This document shows, piece by piece, positions 13,186 through 16,130 of a stretch of 16,130 nt of DNA. The notes below the pieces were generated by a model. It was not told where the DNA came from. It did no database searches and worked only from the letters and a program-made list of their open reading frames with translations. Location of the stretch: the NCBI GenBank assembly GCA_026396535.1, contig JAPLWP010000077.1, positions 1 to 16,130 on the forward strand. Direction: 5' to 3'. Every line of letters begins with the position of its first letter. Position 1 is the stretch's first letter. Made by a program: the position numbers and the translations under genes. The DNA comes from Candidatus Magasanikiibacteriota bacterium. GTDB lineage: Bacteria; Patescibacteriota; Patescibacteriia; Magasanikbacterales; GWA2-37-8.

Positions 13186-13761
13186 TTAAACTGTTATCGA
13201 TCCGCGAAATCCTCTAGCGGCATAGTAGGATTCCGCTCCGTTATGATATACGAATACTTGATTGTAGCGAAAATCAGCAAAAATTGCGCCGCCTAGTTTT
13301 CTAATATTATCAGGTGTTTTAAGCCAGCTCGAAGTTTTTGTATCAAAATGTCCGAGTTTCTGCAACTCGCGATATTGTTCTTCTGTTAAAATCTCGATGC
13401 CCATGTCAGCTGCCATTTCCATAGCGCTATTTTCTGGCTTATGTTCTTTTCTTGATTCTAGCGCTTCACCATCGTAACAAAAACTTCTACGATCTTTCGG
13501 ACTTTCGACTGAACAGTCATAAAAAATATATCCACCAGTCTTCTTATCACAGTCGACAACATCTGGCTCACCACCAGTTCTTTCCATTTCGCTGAGCGAC
13601 CAAAGTTTATCAACACTCTTTTCTAGTTTTGTTTGTACCTTTGTCCATTCAATTCCTTTATGGCGACTCATATTTTTTTCAAAACGAGCTTTTAATATAC
13701 CAAGAATTTCTTTAGTCCACCCTGATACTAATTCTTTTTTATTGCTTTTACTTTTCTTCAT
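13186..13761 (-). CDS. DUF4256 family protein
   Basis: A 191-residue soluble protein matching my memory of DUF4256 over its length: L-K-A-R-F-E-K-N-M-x-R-H-x-G-I-x-W near the start, L-W-S-L-x-E-M-E-R-T-G-G-E-P-D-V-V (about 53-69), Y-I-F-Y-D-C-S-x-E-S-P-x-x-R-R-S-x-C-Y-D, A-A-D-M-G-I-E-I-L-T-E-E-Q-Y, and S-S-W-L-K-T-P. The C-terminus Q-V-F-V-Y-H-N-G-A-E-S-Y-Y-A-A-R-G-F-R-G is also typical. Function is unknown. A -10 (TATAAT, minus strand, 13807-13812) lies 46 nt upstream, next to a tandem ACTACATT duplication (13794-13809). Confidence 0.85.
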   Translation of the reverse strand: MKKSKSNKKELVSGWTKEILGILKARFEKNMSRHKGIEWTKVQTKLEKSVDKLWSLSEMERTGGEPDVVDCDKKTGGYIFYDCSVESPKDRRSFCYDGEALESRKEHKPENSAMEMAADMGIEILTEEQYRELQKLGHFDTKTSSWLKTPDNIRKLGGAIFADFRYNQVFVYHNGAESYYAARGFRGSITV

Positions 13762-13793
13762 AGAATATAAATATTTTAAATTATCCTTACATA

Positions 13794-13812
13794 ACTACAT
13801 TACTACATTATA
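13794..13812 (-). promoter_or_regulatory. Likely -10 with a tandem 8-mer upstream of the DUF4256 gene
   Basis: ACTACATT is present twice back-to-back (13794-13809). On the minus strand TATAAT (13812-13807) is a -10 candidate. The duplication sits at the expected transcription start and leader. Confidence 0.4.
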
Positions 13813-13814
13813 AT

Positions 13815-13843
13815 AAAATAACCCTTTTGCATAGGGTTATTTT
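13815..13843. terminator. Hairpin terminator
   Basis: A perfect 11-bp stem AAAATAACCCT (13815-13825) with AGGGTTATTTT (13833-13843), 7-nt loop. On the minus strand it is followed by a T-containing tract; it can end transcripts of the 347-aa gene. It directly abuts one copy of the 14-bp direct repeat. Confidence 0.75.
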
Positions 13844-13846
13844 ATG

Positions 13847-13860
13847 TGCGGAAGGGGTGG
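13847..13860 (+). repeat. 14-bp direct repeat, left copy
   Basis: TGCGGAAGGGGTGG, GC-rich in A/T-rich surroundings, identical to 15062-15075. The two copies bracket the unrecognised 347-aa gene and could be a target-site duplication or recombination scar. Confidence 0.6.
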
Positions 13861-13909
13861 GATGATGTTGGAACGTGGATGACTAAGAATACTGACCAAA
13901 ACTAAGCAG

Positions 13910-13928
13910 GTTATCCTTCGAGGATAAC
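13910..13928. repeat. Inverted repeat spanning a stop codon
   Basis: GTTATCC (13910-13916) and GGATAAC (13922-13928) pair around TTCGA and include the stop codon of the 347-aa gene. A short 3' stabilising hairpin is possible. Confidence 0.5.
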
Positions 13929-14954
13929 AGCCGCCTCCCCCAATAGCATATCTAAATTTGCTTGATATTCAATCTGTGTCTTCGTAATTAATAAAACCTT
14001 TTTGGCAATCTGTGAATGTAAATAATTATCACCAATTTTTTTTGCTGTTTCATTAAGAGGTCTCACAATATCTTTAAAACTTTTACCGCCGTACTGAGCA
14101 CACACATCATCAAAATTTTTCTTTCCAAAAATCGGCGGGACATGATCGAGTATAGCTCGTAAAATCATTGCACATGAATGATAATTTTCTAAACTGTAAT
14201 TGTCATCAAGCTCATTACAAAGTGATATCAATCTGCTTAAATCAAAATTTTTGTTTTTGATTCTTGTAAGACGCAACAAAGTGTTTTTGTCAAGATAAGA
14301 ACTTCTCCCTTCTTCCGCATTTTTGACCTTTTGACTAAAGTTTTTTGCTTCAGCAATAGCTTTATTGATAATATATAAAAAGTCGTCTAGTTGTTTGCCG
14401 ACCCCAATAAGGAACAATGCAGTGGCATCATAATATTTATGCACTGGAACTTGTCTTCCAGCGTATATCGCTTGGCTGTCTCTAGTCATTATTTGTCTTT
14501 TCCAGTAATCATTAAAAATATCAGTCTTGCTTCGTAGATTAAATTTTTCTATCTCATTTGCACTCTCTTTAGAAATACTTGAGAACGTAATAATAGCTTG
14601 TTTTCTCAGTTCATCAAACTTATCAGCAATAAAGTCAGCTTCTTTATCCAAATCTGTGAGCGCTATTCTAGAATCATTTTCAATTTTTTGACGAACTTCA
14701 TCCCCGCTTATCTCGGACCACCCATCAGGCATACCGTTTATCAATCCCCATTCGATACTAAATCTGTTACTATTTGGTGGCGTTTGAAAATCGTTGTAAA
14801 ATAGATTTGCATGCCCAACCAAATCTGATCCGCTCCAAGCATTATTTAATGTATTACATGCCGAACTAACCTTTTTTGCTGAGCTTACAATCTTGATAGA
14901 ACGATTTTTTAGCTCTATAATTTCATCTTTAACTTTTTCTATTTGTTCATCCAT
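13911..14954 (-). CDS. Unrecognised 347-residue accessory protein
   Basis: A cytoplasmic, mostly helical protein with no signal or membrane segment. The N-terminal third is helical and charged (I-E-K-V-K-D-E-I-I-E-L-K-N-R, a possible coiled coil). The middle contains K-Y-Y-D-A-T-A-L-F-L-I-G-V-G-K-Q-L-D-D-F. The C-terminal part, about 232-330, has the pattern L-I-S-L-C-N-E-L, C-A-M-I-L-R-A-I-L-D-H-V-P-P-I-F-G, Y-G-G-K-S-F-K-D, and N-Y-L-H-S-Q-I, which I recall from scattered hypothetical proteins of bacterial accessory regions but cannot name. The gene is bracketed by a 14-bp direct repeat and preceded by a small hairpin, which suggests lateral gain. A nucleic-acid or defence role is possible but unproven. 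Confidence 0.72.
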   Translation of the reverse strand: MDEQIEKVKDEIIELKNRSIKIVSSAKKVSSACNTLNNAWSGSDLVGHANLFYNDFQTPPNSNRFSIEWGLINGMPDGWSEISGDEVRQKIENDSRIALTDLDKEADFIADKFDELRKQAIITFSSISKESANEIEKFNLRSKTDIFNDYWKRQIMTRDSQAIYAGRQVPVHKYYDATALFLIGVGKQLDDFLYIINKAIAEAKNFSQKVKNAEEGRSSYLDKNTLLRLTRIKNKNFDLSRLISLCNELDDNYSLENYHSCAMILRAILDHVPPIFGKKNFDDVCAQYGGKSFKDIVRPLNETAKKIGDNYLHSQIAKKVLLITKTQIEYQANLDMLLGEAAVILEG

Positions 14955-14964
14955 AAATTTAATT

Positions 14965-14984
14965 TAGGGATACTTTCATCCCTA
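14965..14984. repeat. Hairpin before the 347-aa gene
   Basis: TAGGGAT (14965-14971) and ATCCCTA (14978-14984) pair around ACTTTC. On the minus strand it lies between the stop at 14988 and the ATG at 14954, 10 nt before the latter, so it could affect translation of the 347-aa protein. Confidence 0.55.
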
Positions 14985-14987
14985 CTG

Positions 14988-15278
14988 TTAAAACATAGCA
15001 TTTTCGTATGCCAAAGACGGCTTAGCTATCTTTATATTTGTGTAATATTTGTCCCCTGCCCTGCGGAAGGGGTGGAACGATTTTAAACTAAAATAATAAA
15101 CAAAACCGATATCGTGGGCAGAATAGGCATAAGGACCAGACAACTTTTCCATTTTTGTTATTTTAGCCAATTCGTCTAAATAAGACTTAATTTGTTCTGG
15201 CTCAACAATTTTTTGAGTTGTACCCTCAATAATTACTCTTTGACGCACTAATTGAGGGGCAAGATTTTTCCATTTCAT
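14988..15278 (-). CDS. Short protein, possibly truncated S-adenosylmethionine decarboxylase-like
   Basis: A 96-residue protein, 2 nt after the asparaginase-domain gene. Its start M-K-W-K-N-L-A-P-x-x-x-R-Q-R-x-I-I-E-G-T and the P-E-Q-I-K-S-Y-L-D-E-L-A-K-I-T-K-M-E pattern resemble short patescibacterial S-adenosylmethionine decarboxylase-like proteins as I remember them. Those proteins carry an E-S self-cleavage site at about 70 residues and continue with a T-C-containing strand; here the sequence diverges just there (S-L-K-S-F-H-P-F-R-R) and neither feature is visible. The divergence coincides with the right copy of the 14-bp direct repeat, so the last 24 or so residues may come from an insertion and the protein may be inactive. 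The assignment is tentative. Confidence 0.6.
   Translation of the reverse strand: MKWKNLAPQLVRQRVIIEGTTQKIVEPEQIKSYLDELAKITKMEKLSGPYAYSAHDIGFVYYFSLKSFHPFRRAGDKYYTNIKIAKPSLAYENAMF
15062..15075 (+). repeat. 14-bp direct repeat, right copy
   Basis: TGCGGAAGGGGTGG, identical to 13847-13860, here inside the 96-aa gene at the codons for H-P-F-R. Confidence 0.6.
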
Positions 15279-15280
15279 AT

Positions 15281-15769
15281 CTAATTTATTTCTTCAAACT
15301 CGCCAATCTTTTTATTCTTACGGCAATTATCCCATTTGAAATATTTACCATTCATAGAAATATAAACACCAGCGGGTAAAATTTGAACAAAAGCCAAGGC
15401 ACTGCCTAGATTAAAAAGTCCGTCAGAACTACCAAATTTATAAGGGATCATTGCCCCTGTCAAAATAATAGTTTTATCTTTTATTTTTTCAGCCAAAACC
15501 TTAGCGGTTTCTACCATAGTATCAGTACCATGGGTAATTAAGATTTTATCAGCGTCAGTTTTAAGACAATTTTGAGCGATTGTTTCTCGATCATTGTCTT
15601 TCATATCTAAACTATCAATCATCATCAATGTTCGTATGTCAACATCTAAACGAGAACGACCGAGTTTTAACATCTCTGATAAGTGAGAATCTTTAAAAAA
15701 TAATTCTCCGTTTAATTCGTTGTATTCTTTGTCAAAAGTACCCCCAGTTAAAAATATTTTGATAGCCAT
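15281..15769 (-). CDS. Short asparaginase-domain protein
   Basis: A 162-residue protein equal to the N-terminal, active-site-bearing domain of L-asparaginases: T-G-G-T-F at 8-12 (nucleophile Thr11), H-G-T-D-T at 80-84 with Thr82/Asp83, I-L-T-G-A-M at 102-107, and S-S-D-G-L-F-N-L-G-S-A at 114-124. Free-standing proteins of about 160 residues of this kind are known, so it is probably full length, not broken. The Lys that completes the second catalytic triad in classical enzymes is not evident. Substrate is uncertain. It is the first gene of a two- or three-gene minus-strand unit, with a promoter at 15789-15817. Confidence 0.88.
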   Translation of the reverse strand: MAIKIFLTGGTFDKEYNELNGELFFKDSHLSEMLKLGRSRLDVDIRTLMMIDSLDMKDNDRETIAQNCLKTDADKILITHGTDTMVETAKVLAEKIKDKTIILTGAMIPYKFGSSDGLFNLGSALAFVQILPAGVYISMNGKYFKWDNCRKNKKIGEFEEIN

Positions 15770-15788
15770 AATTTTAATAAAACAAATA

Positions 15789-15817
15789 AATATACTAATA
15801 CACTACCAAAATATCAA
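15789..15817 (-). promoter_or_regulatory. Sigma70-type promoter of the asparaginase-domain gene
   Basis: On the minus strand TTGATA, 17-nt spacer, TATATT, ending 19 nt before the ATG at 15769. Confidence 0.5.
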
Positions 15818-15855
15818 TAAATAATCAAGAAAATACTTAAATCGTGTTAAAACAA

Positions 15856-15885
15856 AAAATACGCCAAAATTAATTGGCATATTTT
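15856..15885. terminator. Possible terminator hairpin
   Basis: AAAATACGCCAA (15856-15867) pairs with TTGGCATATTTT (15874-15885) with one mismatch. It is T-rich on one side and A-rich on the other, so either strand could use it. Confidence 0.6.
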
Positions 15886-15890
15886 AAATA

Positions 15891-15953
15891 TTTTGACTGT
15901 CCTCACTTTGGTTACAAACTAGTTATAATCAAAGTGAGTCGGGACAGTCAAAA
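15891..15953. repeat. 63-nt imperfect palindrome
   Basis: TTTTGACTGTCC (15891-15902) pairs with GGACAGTCAAAA (15942-15953), then TCACTTTG (15903-15910) with CAAAGTGA (15930-15937), leaving GTCG unpaired on one side; the centre holds ACTAGT. It lies 8 nt before the start of the GC-rich end segment. Confidence 0.8.
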
Positions 15954-15960
15954 GCTGTTT

Positions 15961-16130
15961 CTTTGTCCAACCCACCCGCACCCCGCCGCACGACCACGAT
16001 TGGGTCGTCGGCAGAGCGCGATGGGGCGACGGAAACATGCATCAATGAGGATACATGTAGGCAGCAACAACAGTGGTCGCGGTAACAGCAGCGGCGAAGG
16101 AGAAGGCGCTGCGCAAGTGGCCGCTGAGGA
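15961..16130. other. GC-rich end segment of foreign composition
   Basis: By hand count 106 of 170 bases are G or C (about 62%), against roughly one third in the rest of the window. Two partial frames run off the right edge: a plus-strand one from ATG 16021 (M-G-R-R-K-H-A-S-M-R-I-H-V-G-S-N-N) and a minus-strand one ending in TGA at 16042 with residues ...F-S-F-A-A-A-V-T-A-T-T-V-V-A-A-Y-M-Y-P-H. I recognise neither, and open frames are expected by chance in GC-rich DNA. The segment may belong to another replicon or organism. The rest of 15770-15960 holds only the promoter, terminator and palindrome listed. Confidence 0.6.

Overview
The window looks like a Patescibacteria (Candidate Phyla Radiation) genome fragment. 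The DNA is A/T-rich, genes are tightly packed, start codons sit behind A/U-rich leaders with essentially no Shine-Dalgarno sequence, and several products (a secreted beta-protein of the 'MSSANY...' type, an O-antigen-ligase/TPR protein, small accessory proteins) are of kinds common in that group. This placement is inferred from style and content; no taxonomic marker gene is present.

Left part (1-5313): one minus-strand operon. In transcription order it encodes a polytopic O-antigen ligase-like protein with C-terminal TPRs, a secreted beta-sandwich protein, a DUF916/WxLIP-like protein with signal peptide and C-terminal membrane anchor, and a large fibronectin-III protein with Asp-rich cysteine-containing repeats that runs off the left edge. 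Gaps are 3 and 1 nt and the last junction overlaps by 14 nt, so the four are probably made together as a cell-surface module. One of these genes contains a perfect 35-bp palindrome.

Centre-left (5314-6313): a gene-free, very A/T-rich region of about 700 bp with three parS-like 16-mers (two are identical, inverted copies), two consensus DnaA boxes and two further dyads, followed by tRNA-Ala(CGC) and tRNA-Arg(CCT). It resembles a replication-origin or centromere region, although no dnaA or parAB gene lies in the window. A divergent promoter appears to serve tRNA-Arg and rmuC from one shared -35 sequence.

Middle (6314-11604): rmuC on the plus strand ends at a bidirectional terminator. Facing it is a minus-strand operon: DoxX/DUF417-like membrane protein, CDP-alcohol phosphatidyltransferase, EamA/DMT transporter, and an unusual YgjP-type metallopeptidase-cyclophilin fusion. 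Upstream lie a conserved-looking membrane-anchored protein, a 20-residue Lys-rich microprotein with its own promoter and terminator, and tRNA-Ser(CGA).

Right (11605-16130): a secreted protein with a Pro-rich linker and a concanavalin/DUF1080-like domain, a VOC (PhnB-like) protein, a DUF4256 protein, an unrecognised 347-aa accessory protein bracketed by a 14-bp direct repeat, a short possible S-adenosylmethionine decarboxylase-like protein whose C-terminus is interrupted by one repeat copy, and a short asparaginase-domain protein. The last 170 bases change abruptly to about 62% GC directly after a 63-nt imperfect palindrome, which suggests an insertion boundary or a chimeric contig end.
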